Below, piece after piece: positions 1-8,128 of a stretch of DNA of 64,000 nt. The stretch is taken from NCBI RefSeq assembly GCF_900116555.1, contig NZ_FPAT01000014.1, forward strand, positions 1 to 64,000. The letters are read 5' to 3'. The notes under the pieces are model-generated. The model was not told where the DNA came from and searched no databases. It saw only the letters and a list, made by a program, of their open reading frames with translations. Made by a program: the position numbers and the translations under genes. Within the stretch, counting starts at the first letter, position 1, and every line of letters starts with the position of its first letter. This DNA is from Actinopolyspora lacussalsi subsp. righensis. GTDB lineage: Bacteria; Actinomycetota; Actinomycetes; Mycobacteriales; Pseudonocardiaceae.

Positions 1-36
1 GGGGTGCTGGTGAGGAAGGTGTCATGAGCCGTCATT
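1..36. repeat. Inverted copy of a resolvase 3' end (pairs with 2569-2604)
   Basis: Bases 1-36 match the reverse complement of 2569-2604 at 32 of 36 positions. The right-hand copy is the last codons and stop of the resolvase pseudogene at 2051-2583 plus about 25 bases beyond it. The left copy is therefore the tail of a second, related resolvase gene, here read on the minus strand with its stop at 22-24, of which only the last codons remain before similarity ends. The two copies face each other and enclose the DHFR-like and AraC genes. Confidence 0.75.
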
Positions 37-69
37 CGTTTCGGTTCGGGTGATCGGTAGCGTTCGCGC

Positions 70-544
70 ATGGTGTGGGAGGTGGATCAGGACGGGCTGG
101 TCGTGCACTGGACGCTGGTCGGTGACGATCTGGACCGGGTGGCGGGCAAGCGTGATGCGGCGAAGCTGGGTTTTGCCTTGTTGCTGAAGCTGGTGCAGTC
201 GTTGCGGTTCCGGTCGAACAACACCATGCACGCGCCGATCATCGACGGCGGCGAACTGGTGCGACGCTACGCCGACTCGAGTACGCAGACTTACCGCCGC
301 GGTGAGCAGGTGCCCATCCGGGGTGTGGTGGGTGGGGACTGGCTGGAACTGCTCTACTGAGGCGGCCTCCAGCCGGGTGCAGCGCAGCGTCTACGAGCTC
401 GCCGAGAACGAATGGGCGGGCCTGCTCAGCAGCGAGGACTACCGCGGGCTCACCCCGCTGATCTGGGCTCACGTAGCCATACACGGCGAATTCAAACTCA
501 ACATGAACAGCCGCCTCGACCTCGGTCAACGGCGCACACGATAG
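70..544 (+). pseudogene. Gutted Tn3-family transposase
   Basis: The first ~40 codons resemble the N-terminal DUF4158 region of Tn3-family transposases (WTLVGDDLDRVAGKRDAAKL, then FALLLKL). This is joined directly to a central piece (FRSNNTMHAPIIDGGELVRR), which in the fuller relative at 10100-11867 lies hundreds of residues downstream. After a stop at 358-360 the next frame carries the usual transposase end (GLTPLIWAHVAIHGEFKLNM). Both ends are thus kept, with large internal deletions and a frameshift, so no active enzyme can be made. The remnant runs into the 3' end of the convergent DHFR-like gene, so the terminal repeat expected after the transposase is lost. Confidence 0.75.
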
Positions 545-1107
545 CGCAGGTGAAGCACCCGGTTGCCCTGAATCACCACGTCAGGATCCTCCAACAGGTG
601 CTGTGTGTGGACCGACCCGAAGTAACGTTTGCCGGACCCGAGCACCACGGGTACGACGTCCATGCGTACTTCATCGATCAGACCCGCGGCAAGCACTTGG
701 CTACCGATGTCGCCAGCGGCGACCTCGACCACGCGGTCACCCGTGAGCTCCTGCGCCTTGGCCATGGCTGCCTCAATGCCATCGACGAAGTAGAACGGCG
801 CCTCGGGATACCAGCCCTCGGGTCTGCCCCGGTGGGTCACGACAACGACGTGGTCGACCCCAGCCGGAGGTGTCCCGTCCCAGCCGTTCGTCATGTCGAA
901 GACGTGGCGACCGACGATTGTCGCCCCGATCTGGTCCCAGTACGGCCGGATGTAGTCGTAGGATGTCTGCGACACCTTCAAGACGCCGCTCTCGTCCAAC
1001 GGCACGTCACCGCTGAGTAACCAGTCGAACAGCGGTCCGGGCTGGTCGTTCTCATCCGCTATGAAGCCGTCTACCGACACCGAGTTGTACATGACCACCT
1101 TGCCCAC
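526..1107 (-). CDS. Dihydrofolate reductase/RibD C-terminal family protein
   Basis: A 193-residue protein of the RibD_C/DHFR-like fold, opening with the family signature MYNSVSVDGFIADENDQPG. It has a central IVGRHVFDMTNGW segment and a C-terminal IDEVRMDVVPVVLGSGKRYF strand pair typical of these NADPH-binding reductases of unknown substrate. It is probably not the housekeeping folate enzyme. The GTG start at 1107 is chosen because GAGGAGG precedes it by five bases; an in-frame ATG lies five codons further in. It follows the AraC gene in the same orientation with a 65-bp gap, suggesting a regulator-target pair. A second member of the family is at 41181-41738. Its last codons overlap the transposase remnant. 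Confidence 0.85.
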   Translation of the reverse strand: MGKVVMYNSVSVDGFIADENDQPGPLFDWLLSGDVPLDESGVLKVSQTSYDYIRPYWDQIGATIVGRHVFDMTNGWDGTPPAGVDHVVVVTHRGRPEGWYPEAPFYFVDGIEAAMAKAQELTGDRVVEVAAGDIGSQVLAAGLIDEVRMDVVPVVLGSGKRYFGSVHTQHLLEDPDVVIQGNRVLHLRYRVRR

Positions 1108-1172
1108 GGGGCCTCCTCTACTCTGGGTGCCTCCAAGTTAAGCGTTTTGCGAGCTGTCGGTCTTGTAAGAAA

Positions 1173-2012
1173 TCAATCGGTCGGCAGCGGCCAGCTATCC
1201 AATACGTGGCCAGGATGTTCGCGCAGAAACCGCCGCCGAGCTTCGACGTACCGGGTCGGCGTGAGCCCGGTGAACGCCCGGAACTCGTGGCTGAAGTGGG
1301 CCTGGTCGTAGTAGCCTGCGCCACCGGCGAGGCCGCCCCAGTCGATCGGCCCGGCGGGGTTGATCGCGAACACGGCGGTGGCGAAGCGGTGAGTGCGGGC
1401 CAGCCGCTTCGGCGTGACGCCGATGAGCTCCTTGAACCGCTTTGCCAGATGAGTGTTGCTGGCACCGGTTGCCACGCTCAGGTCGCCGATCGCCACCGCC
1501 CCGCTGGTCGCCGCGATGACGCTGCTCGTATGGCGGACCAGCCCCAGGCCGGCGGTCTCGCACAGTCGTCGCATCAGCTCCTCCTCGAGCAGCGTCAGCA
1601 TCTCGCTCGCCCCGTCCGCCGTGCCCAGCCGGTCTCGCAGCTCAGCAATAGCGGGCTGGCCCCAAACCTGCTCTAACGTCACCGGCCGGTCGCAGAGCTC
1701 GGCCGCGGGCATCGGCAGGAACGGCGACAACCCCCACGGCTTGAAGTGCACACCGACGGACCGGGTCCAGAGCGGGTAGCCGAACTCCCACGCGCGGGTA
1801 GGCATGGTGACCACGCAACCGTCGGCGTACCCGGCCGTTTCGATCTGGGTGCCAGCACGGAGGAGAAACGGCGCTCCGAGGTTGACGATGAACAACGCCG
1901 CCGGCGTCGTCGGCAGCGTCAGCCGGGCGTACGGCGGCGCACCCTCCAGGTAGTAAAGGTCGTCGATCAGCCCATCCAGCGGCGGTCGCGGCGCTCTGGA
2001 CACGTACTCCAT
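1173..2012 (-). CDS. AraC-family transcriptional regulator
   Basis: A 279-residue protein with an N-terminal sensing domain of the DUF6597 kind (residues ~1-130) and a C-terminal double helix-turn-helix (~165-265). The second helix-turn-helix shows the AraC hallmark GYYDQAHFSHEFRAFTGLTP. It probably controls itself and the DHFR-like gene downstream on the same strand. The ATG at 2012 has no clear Shine-Dalgarno sequence, so translation may be leaderless or weak. The gene sits between two Tn3-type resolvase remnants and may be cargo of a lost transposon. Confidence 0.9.
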   Translation of the reverse strand: MEYVSRAPRPPLDGLIDDLYYLEGAPPYARLTLPTTPAALFIVNLGAPFLLRAGTQIETAGYADGCVVTMPTRAWEFGYPLWTRSVGVHFKPWGLSPFLPMPAAELCDRPVTLEQVWGQPAIAELRDRLGTADGASEMLTLLEEELMRRLCETAGLGLVRHTSSVIAATSGAVAIGDLSVATGASNTHLAKRFKELIGVTPKRLARTHRFATAVFAINPAGPIDWGGLAGGAGYYDQAHFSHEFRAFTGLTPTRYVEARRRFLREHPGHVLDSWPLPTD

Positions 2013-2050
2013 ACGTACAGTATCGACTATGCCCTGCCGGCCGGCGCGCC

Positions 2051-2583
2051 TTGATGGTCCAACCGCGCTGCCACCAACACCCTGAACTCGGCGTCGCCGA
2101 CGACCGGATCTACCTCGACCACGGACTCACCGGCACCAAGAGAACGCGGCCCGGGCTCGATCAGGCGCTGGCCACCGTCCGAACTGGCGACACCCTCGTG
2201 GTGCCCAAGCTCGATCGACTGGCCCGGTCGGTGTCGGACGCCCGCGCCATCGGCGACGACCTCGCCGAGCGCGGCGTCGCGCTGTCGCTGGGCGGACAGA
2301 TCTACGACCCGGCCGACCCCATGGGCAAGACATTCTTCAACATCCTGGCCACCTCGCCGAGTTCGAAGTCGACCTCCAACGCATGCGCACCCGCGAAGGC
2401 ATGGCCGTGGCGAAGGCGAAGGGCAAGCTGCGCGGCAAACAGCCCAAGCTCAGCGCCAAGCAGCAGACCGAGCTCTGTCGCATGCACAGCACCGAGAACT
2501 ACAGCATCAACGATCTCGCCGAGCTGTTCTCGATCGGCAGGGCCACCGTATACCGCGCCCTGCAGCGGAATGGCGGCTCATGA
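2051..2583 (+). pseudogene. Broken Tn3-type serine resolvase
   Basis: Resolvase sequence is recognisable from about 2084 (DDRIYLDHGLTGTKRTRPGL, then PKLDRLARSVSDARAIGDDL), but the catalytic N-terminal YxRxSTxxQ segment is missing. Near 2350 one base appears to be lost. The conserved LAEFEVDLQRMRTREGMAVA stretch and the C-terminal helix-turn-helix (YSINDLAELFSIGRATVYRA) continue in another frame to the stop at 2581-2583. With the active-site serine region gone and the frame broken, the product cannot be functional. A relative with an intact N-terminus but no C-terminus is at 15835. Confidence 0.85.
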
Positions 2584-2604
2584 CACGTTCCTTACCGGCA
2601 CCCC
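2569..2604. repeat. Right partner of the 1-36 inverted repeat
   Basis: Reverse-complement match to 1-36 (32 of 36 bases). It spans the last codons and stop of the resolvase remnant plus 21 bases beyond. Confidence 0.75.
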
Positions 2605-3008
2605 GACGAGTGACGCGTACACCCTCGGCCCGCGGGTCGATCGTGATCCGGTTTGCTGACCATTCGCAGTCCCGTCGCAGCGCTTCGATCACTACTTCGC
2701 GTTCCCTAGGGCACGACATCGATGAAGGATGTTCTATGAGCAGCCCGGCCTTTGCTCAGCGCGTAGGGGCGGAGGAATCATCTAGATTACTGGTCGTAGC
2801 TCGTCGTTGGACTGGTGTGGGCCCGGCGAATAGACAGGTGTCCCACACCATGGCGACCGTTCCTGGAGAAACATCGATTCCGTCGGCGCAGCCCGCATCG
2901 GCGGAGCCTCTCATCGACCGTGCCGTGCTCACCCTGACGTATCGACCGTACTGAACCGCTGCCAACGAGGTTGGAAGAGAAACCGGAGGCGATGGACGGT
3001 AGCGCGGG
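2605..3008. other. Intergenic junction, no gene recognised
   Basis: About 400 bases between the resolvase remnant and the dehydratase gene. Short open frames exist, but none has a ribosome site or recognisable family sequence. It marks the left edge of the A/T-richer island. No terminal inverted repeat was identified. Confidence 0.5.
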
Positions 3009-4688
3009 TCATTCTCGAAAGGAGGAGCCCTCCAAAGGTGTGGTTATGGCGCCGAGCGAAGCGCACGAAGCGGCACTGCCGTACTTTCCCAACACTCCGG
3101 TCGTGTAGCGGGGCGGAGGTGGATTCCAGCTTCGCGCTCTCGTTGCCAACTCCGATTCCGTCAACCGGACGGATAGTTCGCGTTGCACCAGGTCGATGGT
3201 GATCAAGTCGCCATCGACCAACATGGCGATCGGCCCTCCTACCGCGGCCTCCGGTGCCACGTGTCCGACCATGAGCCCACGAGTAGCCCCGGAGAAGCGT
3301 CCATCGGTCACCAATGCGACCGATTCGCCAAGTCCTCGGCCGACTAGAGCGGAGGTGACCCCGAGCATCTCGCGCATACCGGGGCCACCGCGAGGGCCTT
3401 CATATCGGATGACGATTACAGTTCCCGAACAGACCGCGCCTTCTTGTACCGCGAACATCGCATCCTCTTCGTTGTCGAACACGAGAGCGGATCCGGTAAA
3501 CTGCGGAGTGGATGTGGCCGAAACCTTTACCACCGCTCCTCGGGGAGCGAGATCGCCTTTGAGGATACGGATTCCGCCCGTCTCGTGAAAAGGCTGGTCA
3601 ACTGTTCGGACGACGGATTGTCCCGCTGCGGATCGCGCCCCGGAAACTTCCTCACCCAACGAACGGCCGGTCACGGTGAGCGCATTGTCGGCCAGTAGTC
3701 CCGCGTTATTCAACACACTCCCGACGAGACGTGTACCACCGGCTCGATCGAGATCAACAGCCGTATAGCTACCGCTGGGTCGAAGGTCAGCAATTACCGG
3801 AGTGCGTGTGCTGACATCGTCGAATTCCTCGATATCAAGCTCGATTCCCGCCTCACGTGCCAAGGCGAGAAGGTGCAGCACGAGATTGGTCGACCCGCCG
3901 GTCGCCACCGCACCAGTGATCGCGTTCCGGAACGAATCCTCGGTAAGAATTTTCCCGGGAACCAATCCGCCCCCGACCAACCGTGTCACGTGAGCCCCCG
4001 CGTTTTCGCACACTTCGACTTTGCGTGGATCATTCGCGGGTGGGTCCATCGATCCGAACGGGCTGAGCCCCATAAACTCCATGGCCATGGCCATCGTGTT
4101 GGCAGTGTAATTACCCGCGCACGCACCCTCACCAGGACATGCGGAACGCTCTAATTCATCGAGCGCGGTATCGTCCAGCTCGCCGCTCGCATTGCGTCCG
4201 ACCGCTTCGAAGACGTCTTGGAGCGTCACCTCCGTTCCACGAAAAGATCCAGGAAGCATCGTGCCCGAATAGATGATCGCACCAGGAATGTTGAGGCGGA
4301 TATGGGCCAAGGCCGCCGCGGGTATGGTCTTGTCACATCCGACGAGCGTAATCAGACCGTCCAGGGCGTGTCCCTTACCCACAAGTTCGATGGAGTCCGC
4401 GATTACCTCGCGGCTTACCAACGAGGTGCGCATACCCTCCGTGCCCATTGTGATGACGTCTGATATAGCCACAGTGTTGATCTCGACCGGAGTTCCCCCG
4501 GCGGTCCGCACCCCGGCCATCACGGACTCGGCGAGACGCCGATGGTTGAGGTTGCAAGGCATAGTTCCTATCCAACTGTGTGCCACCCCGATGACAGGCT
4601 TGGCGAAATCTTCCGTGGACAGGCCAGTGGCACGTAAAGCCGCGCGTGCCGGGGCGCGGCCGGACCCTTCCAGGAACGAGTTCATCAT
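3009..4688 (-). CDS. Dihydroxyacid dehydratase (SalH-like, proposed aldonate dehydratase)
   Basis: A 559-residue member of the IlvD/Edd dehydratase family. The three [2Fe-2S] cysteines are visible: Cys45 in MPCN, Cys119 in GCDKT and Cys190 in [12 protein letters not shown]. The ATG at 4688 is preferred because GAGGAA lies eight bases upstream; the frame stays open 46 codons further but without a ribosome site. Housekeeping IlvD works in valine/isoleucine synthesis, but this gene sits in an island with a nucleoside phosphorylase, APRT, dehydrogenase, phosphoesterase and cyclase. That is the context of salinosporamide SalH, which dehydrates a 5-halo-ribonate to a 2-keto-3-deoxy acid. The proposed substrate here is a 5-substituted 5-deoxyribonate. 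The GAC-AGN variant in place of the common GAC-GGM also fits divergence from IlvD. Family is certain, substrate is inferred. Confidence 0.85.
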   Translation of the reverse strand: MMNSFLEGSGRAPARAALRATGLSTEDFAKPVIGVAHSWIGTMPCNLNHRRLAESVMAGVRTAGGTPVEINTVAISDVITMGTEGMRTSLVSREVIADSIELVGKGHALDGLITLVGCDKTIPAAALAHIRLNIPGAIIYSGTMLPGSFRGTEVTLQDVFEAVGRNASGELDDTALDELERSACPGEGACAGNYTANTMAMAMEFMGLSPFGSMDPPANDPRKVEVCENAGAHVTRLVGGGLVPGKILTEDSFRNAITGAVATGGSTNLVLHLLALAREAGIELDIEEFDDVSTRTPVIADLRPSGSYTAVDLDRAGGTRLVGSVLNNAGLLADNALTVTGRSLGEEVSGARSAAGQSVVRTVDQPFHETGGIRILKGDLAPRGAVVKVSATSTPQFTGSALVFDNEEDAMFAVQEGAVCSGTVIVIRYEGPRGGPGMREMLGVTSALVGRGLGESVALVTDGRFSGATRGLMVGHVAPEAAVGGPIAMLVDGDLITIDLVQRELSVRLTESELATRARSWNPPPPRYTTGVLGKYGSAASCASLGAITTPLEGSSFRE

Positions 4689-4948
4689 CGGCGATTCCTC
4701 GGTTCGTTGTTGCTCTCCGCTGCGGAACCCAGACATCGGACGAGCAGGGTGGCGGCGGAGCTGTTCAGCTCTCACGCTACTCAAACAGAACCACCAGGAA
4801 CAGGGCAAAATCAAGAAGTGCACCATAGATGCATGAAGCTACCCTGTTAGTCGTACATACCTTTTCTCCTTTCGGTTATCAACGCGAAAACAAATCGAAT
4901 GATACTATCCTCGTTGCAGGTGCACAAAGATAGTCGGAGGTAATGGAA
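4689..4948. promoter_or_regulatory. Divergent promoter region of the dehydratase and phosphorylase genes
   Basis: A 260-bp A/T-rich spacer separates the two divergent start codons and must contain both promoters. A -10-like TACTAT lies near 4903-4908, reading toward the phosphorylase. No convincing -35 or operator was identified. GGAGG at 4936-4940 is the phosphorylase ribosome site. Confidence 0.5.
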
Positions 4949-5836
4949 ATGTCATCCACGCCGAAATCGGAAGAAATACAGATCGGCATCATAGGAGGCA
5001 GTGGTCTCTACGATTTCGAAGCACTTACCGATGTTCGACGTGTCCACACGAGCACTCCGTACGGCGACCCGAGCGACTCCTTGGTCATTGGAAGCCTGGA
5101 AGGTGTTCGAGTAGCATTCATTCCTCGTCACGGTCGAAATCATCAGATTACACCAACAAATATCCCTTCGCGTGCTAACATTTATGCGCTCAAGAGCCTG
5201 GGTGCCAGGGCCGTAGTTGGTGTCAGTGCGGTGGGAAGTCTGCGAGAGGACTTCGCTCCGGGAGATCTGGTCATTCCTGATCAAATTGTTGACCGATCCC
5301 GAGGACACCGTGCCGACACGTTCTTCGAAGGGAACACCGTGGTCCACGTTCCGTTCGGTGAACCGTTCTGCGGTACGATCCGCCCCAGCTTGATCGAGGC
5401 AGCACGCAGCCGTATTTCGGCAAACGTACACAAAACGGGAACTTACTGCTGCATAGAGGGACCACAGTTCTCGACTCGAGCAGAGTCCGAACTGTATCGG
5501 GCATGGGGAATGGACGTAATCGGCATGACAGCTCTACCGGAGGCGAAACTGGCTCGCGAGGCGGAACTTTGTTACACGGGGATCGCATTGGTAACCGATT
5601 ACGACTGCTGGCGCGCCGGCCACGAGGATGTGAGTGCGGATGAAGTCGCGGAAGTCATGAAATCGAATACCGCAGCGGCCAAGGAAACCCTGCTCGGTCT
5701 GCTGAAAGATTTCGATGTCGATACCCGGTGTTCTTGCCAGTATTCTTTGTCCACATCCATCATAACACCGATCGATACCTTGCGGTCATCCGTGAGTCGT
5801 CACGACGATTGGCTCGTTCGTAAATACGTTCCCTAA
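4949..5836 (+). CDS. 5'-deoxy-5'-methylthioadenosine phosphorylase family (MTAP/FlB/SalT-type)
   Basis: A 295-residue trimeric-type purine nucleoside phosphorylase. Landmarks: IGGSGLY at 15-21, phosphate-site PRHGR at 59-63, VSAVGSLRE at 92-100, CIEGPQFSTRAES at 168-180, DVIGMT at 189-194 and TDYDCW at 216-221. The Asp-x-Asp in TDYDCW is the 6-aminopurine (adenine) type, as in MTAP rather than inosine/guanosine phosphorylase. The reaction expected is adenine release from a 5'-substituted 5'-deoxyadenosine to give the ribose-1-phosphate. The start at 4949 is chosen over an ATG at 4943 because GGAGG ends eight bases before 4949 but only two before 4943. Residues 261-263 form a Cys-x-Cys pair like that of some thermophile MTAPs. 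It begins the proposed pathway of the island. The A/T content is unlike the rest of the window (26 G/C in 5101-5160). Confidence 0.9.
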   Translation: MSSTPKSEEIQIGIIGGSGLYDFEALTDVRRVHTSTPYGDPSDSLVIGSLEGVRVAFIPRHGRNHQITPTNIPSRANIYALKSLGARAVVGVSAVGSLREDFAPGDLVIPDQIVDRSRGHRADTFFEGNTVVHVPFGEPFCGTIRPSLIEAARSRISANVHKTGTYCCIEGPQFSTRAESELYRAWGMDVIGMTALPEAKLAREAELCYTGIALVTDYDCWRAGHEDVSADEVAEVMKSNTAAAKETLLGLLKDFDVDTRCSCQYSLSTSIITPIDTLRSSVSRHDDWLVRKYVP

Positions 5837-6507
5837 CCGGGCTTTGTTGGGTTGGGAAGCCGTTGTTGGTGATCGGGTTGTCAACCGATTGGTGGGGTTG
5901 AACGCGAGTGGATCGGGCGCCGGTCTGGAGGGCCAGGAGATCTTACGACCGAGGCCCAGCCGGTTGCACTCGCAGGCTTACCCCACCTCGGCAGTTACCG
6001 GTCTTTCTCGGTACCCGCAGCACATCCGCGCATCACCGGGCCAATCGCCATTCTCCTCGACAGGCCTCGTCTCATCCGGGCCGTCTCAATGAGACGGTAT
6101 CGTGTCCGACCGGACGAGCGGTGCGTCGCGTTCCAACATGGGTAGGAACACCATGCTGGTGCGATCGCAGGTGGAAGTATCTCATGGGGCCCGTTCGATG
6201 TGCTGCTGGTCAGCCGGACCGCGGTACAGTGCCTGCACTCCTACCTCGCTCCAACTCGGCACGGCTCGTGCTGATGGAGCACACGTACTTTGACAATCAG
6301 ATCATGACGAAGCCGGCCCGCTTCGCGAATGGTGGCGTACCCGCTGCCGCCCCAGGTTCTCAGCAGCCTCCGTAGACTCCAGTTCGAACTTCTGTCGAGC
6401 ACCACAGTACCGAGTCGTGATGCTCGACTCCCCTGAATACCTGTCAACGCGAGGTGTTTCCCACACTCCGCGAATGCTGTCGGTGGGTACCGTCCCGACT
6501 TCGGAAG
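5837..6507. other. Long non-coding gap inside the island, one hairpin
   Basis: About 670 bases between the convergent ends of the phosphorylase and APRT genes, much longer than other gaps in the island. No frame on either strand resembles a known family. A hairpin with a 7-bp stem (CCGTCTC/GAGACGG, loop AAT) lies at 6081-6097 and might end transcription. The stretch could be the footprint of a lost gene, but nothing recognisable remains. Confidence 0.5.
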
Positions 6508-7035
6508 TCAAACAACCGAGAAAACCGGTGTCGGAGACAAGCGCTCCGCGCCGTCCAGCCCCTCAATCGTCGCAGCTACGGCATATCCGGCGACTTTCGC
6601 TCCGCCGGTGACAACCAACTCTCCTGCTGCTGAGAGCGTTCCTCCTGTCGCGAGGAGATCGTCCACCACCAGCACTTGATCACCTTGCTTGAGAGTGCCC
6701 TGTTGCACTTCCAGTGTCGCCGTTCCGTACTCCAGACTGTAATCCGCCCTGTGCACTTCCCCGGGAAGCTTTCCCTTCTTTCGCGCCAACGCCAGCGGGC
6801 GCCCCCCGACGGCCGACACCGCTGTTCCGAGGATGAAACCACGAGCCTCTACGGCGAGCACGCGGTCAAATTTTCCGTCGAAAGCACTGATGAACGACTC
6901 GGCCAGACGATTTACGGTTTCAGGGTTTTGAAATACGGGAGTTAGATCCTGAAACAGGATGCCCTGTTTCGGAAAATCCGGAAAAACCCTGATTTGCTCT
7001 TCGAGTTCTTTTTTGAGGCCAAAGTCAACAGTCAT
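6508..7035 (-). CDS. apt: Adenine phosphoribosyltransferase
   Basis: A 175-residue type I phosphoribosyltransferase matching APRT along its length: FPDFPKQGILFQDLTP at 18-33, VEARGFILG at 62-70 and the PRPP-binding loop VLVVDDLLATGGTL at 121-134. It converts adenine and PRPP to AMP. In this island it would recapture the adenine freed by the neighbouring phosphorylase, which suggests a substantial flux through an adenosyl compound. It shares its orientation with the dehydrogenase gene 56 bp upstream and probably its transcript. Genomes of this group normally have another apt near relA; whether this is a second copy cannot be seen here. Confidence 0.95.
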   Translation of the reverse strand: MTVDFGLKKELEEQIRVFPDFPKQGILFQDLTPVFQNPETVNRLAESFISAFDGKFDRVLAVEARGFILGTAVSAVGGRPLALARKKGKLPGEVHRADYSLEYGTATLEVQQGTLKQGDQVLVVDDLLATGGTLSAAGELVVTGGAKVAGYAVAATIEGLDGAERLSPTPVFSVV

Positions 7036-7091
7036 GGTATTCCTTTGCGGTAAAATTTTCCGAGTGATTGAACGAGTCTACTACACGCAAA

Positions 7092-7865
7092 TCATTGCGC
7101 CAGATAACCACCATCTACCGGCAGTACGGCTCCCGTGATGAAAGAAGCTTCATCTGAAGCCAGAAAACTGATAGCGGCGGATACTTCTTCAGGGGAACCG
7201 AGACGGCCGATCGGATGTCGCTGTTCGATTTCGGAAAGGTATTCCGAACCGCCGGGCTCATGAGGAAGACGATCAACGCGTTCGGTCTTGATGGTTCCGG
7301 GAGCGACCGCGTTGACTCGAATTCCGTGCTTGGCCCATTCCACAGCCAAGTGCATTGTCAATCCTGATGCCACGAATTTGGCCGGCCCGTATGTGCTCTG
7401 CCCGTCCTGACCGGCCAATCCGGAAATGGACGACAGGCACACGATAGAACCGCTATGCGTCGACAACATAGCTTCAATGGCGTACTTGCACGTCAGAAAC
7501 ATGCCACGGCCGTCGACGGCCATCACTTGATCCCAGTCTTCGACAGTCGCATCGGTGATTCTGGTCAACGGCAGTACCCCCGCGTTCGCGACCAGAACGT
7601 CCAACCTGCCATAGCTGTTCTTCGCTCGGTCGATCATGCGCCGAGCATCCGACGGATCAGCGACATCGCCTGTGATTGTGTGCACATCTGACCCGGACGA
7701 GGCCAATCGTTGTCCCAGCTCCTGCAGTGCCGGAGTGTCGACATCACTGAGTACGAGACGGGCACCTTCACGGGCGAACCGTTCAGCGGTCGCCTTGCCG
7801 ATGCCATGAGCACTTCCGGTGATAACGCAAGATTTTCCCGCTAACCGCTCCGGTATGTCGTTCAT
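7092..7865 (-). CDS. Short-chain dehydrogenase/reductase (SalM/FdrC-like, proposed 5-deoxyribose dehydrogenase)
   Basis: A 257-residue classical SDR. The cofactor motif TGSAHGIG is at 16-23, an acidic Asp41 at the end of the second strand favours NAD+, NAG is at 94-96, and the catalytic Ser146, Tyr159 and Lys163 (YGPAK) are all present. SalM in salinosporamide synthesis and FdrC in Streptomyces sp. MA37 are SDRs that oxidise the 5-halo-5-deoxyribose to its lactone. The neighbourhood makes the same job likely here, with the substituent unknown. GAGGAC precedes the ATG at 7865. A generic SDR function cannot be excluded from sequence alone. Confidence 0.85.
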   Translation of the reverse strand: MNDIPERLAGKSCVITGSAHGIGKATAERFAREGARLVLSDVDTPALQELGQRLASSGSDVHTITGDVADPSDARRMIDRAKNSYGRLDVLVANAGVLPLTRITDATVEDWDQVMAVDGRGMFLTCKYAIEAMLSTHSGSIVCLSSISGLAGQDGQSTYGPAKFVASGLTMHLAVEWAKHGIRVNAVAPGTIKTERVDRLPHEPGGSEYLSEIEQRHPIGRLGSPEEVSAAISFLASDEASFITGAVLPVDGGYLAQ

Positions 7866-8128
7866 GATTTGTCCTCGACAAACAAGGAGAAGACCGTGGC
7901 CAAGGCCTGCGATGCTACTCCACGGTGTGAGATTTATTTAAATCCTCGATCAATATAAGTCGCAGCTTCCAGCTCCGCCAGTGACACGAGAAACAAAAGA
8001 AGTACACAATTGGTCCCATGCGGTGTACCACTCGCGGAACAGATGCGATCCCCTAGTGGCCGATGTGCGGCACGGATCAGTCGGGAAAAATAGACGTACA
8101 CAACAACCGCCTCTCTCGAGGAGTATCC
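7866..8128. promoter_or_regulatory. Divergent promoter region with a 14-bp palindrome
   Basis: Separates the dehydrogenase (minus) and phosphoesterase (plus) genes. It contains an uninterrupted palindrome GATTTATTTAAATC at 7931-7944 in an A/T-rich stretch, a good candidate operator for co-regulating both arms of the island. No regulator gene lies inside the island; the nearest is the AraC gene at 1173-2012. Confidence 0.5.

Noticed and set aside
3009-4688. Housekeeping ilvD of branched-chain amino acid synthesis
   Set aside because: Not excluded by motifs, but the island context, different base composition and altered GAC-AGN motif favour a pathway-specific dehydratase.
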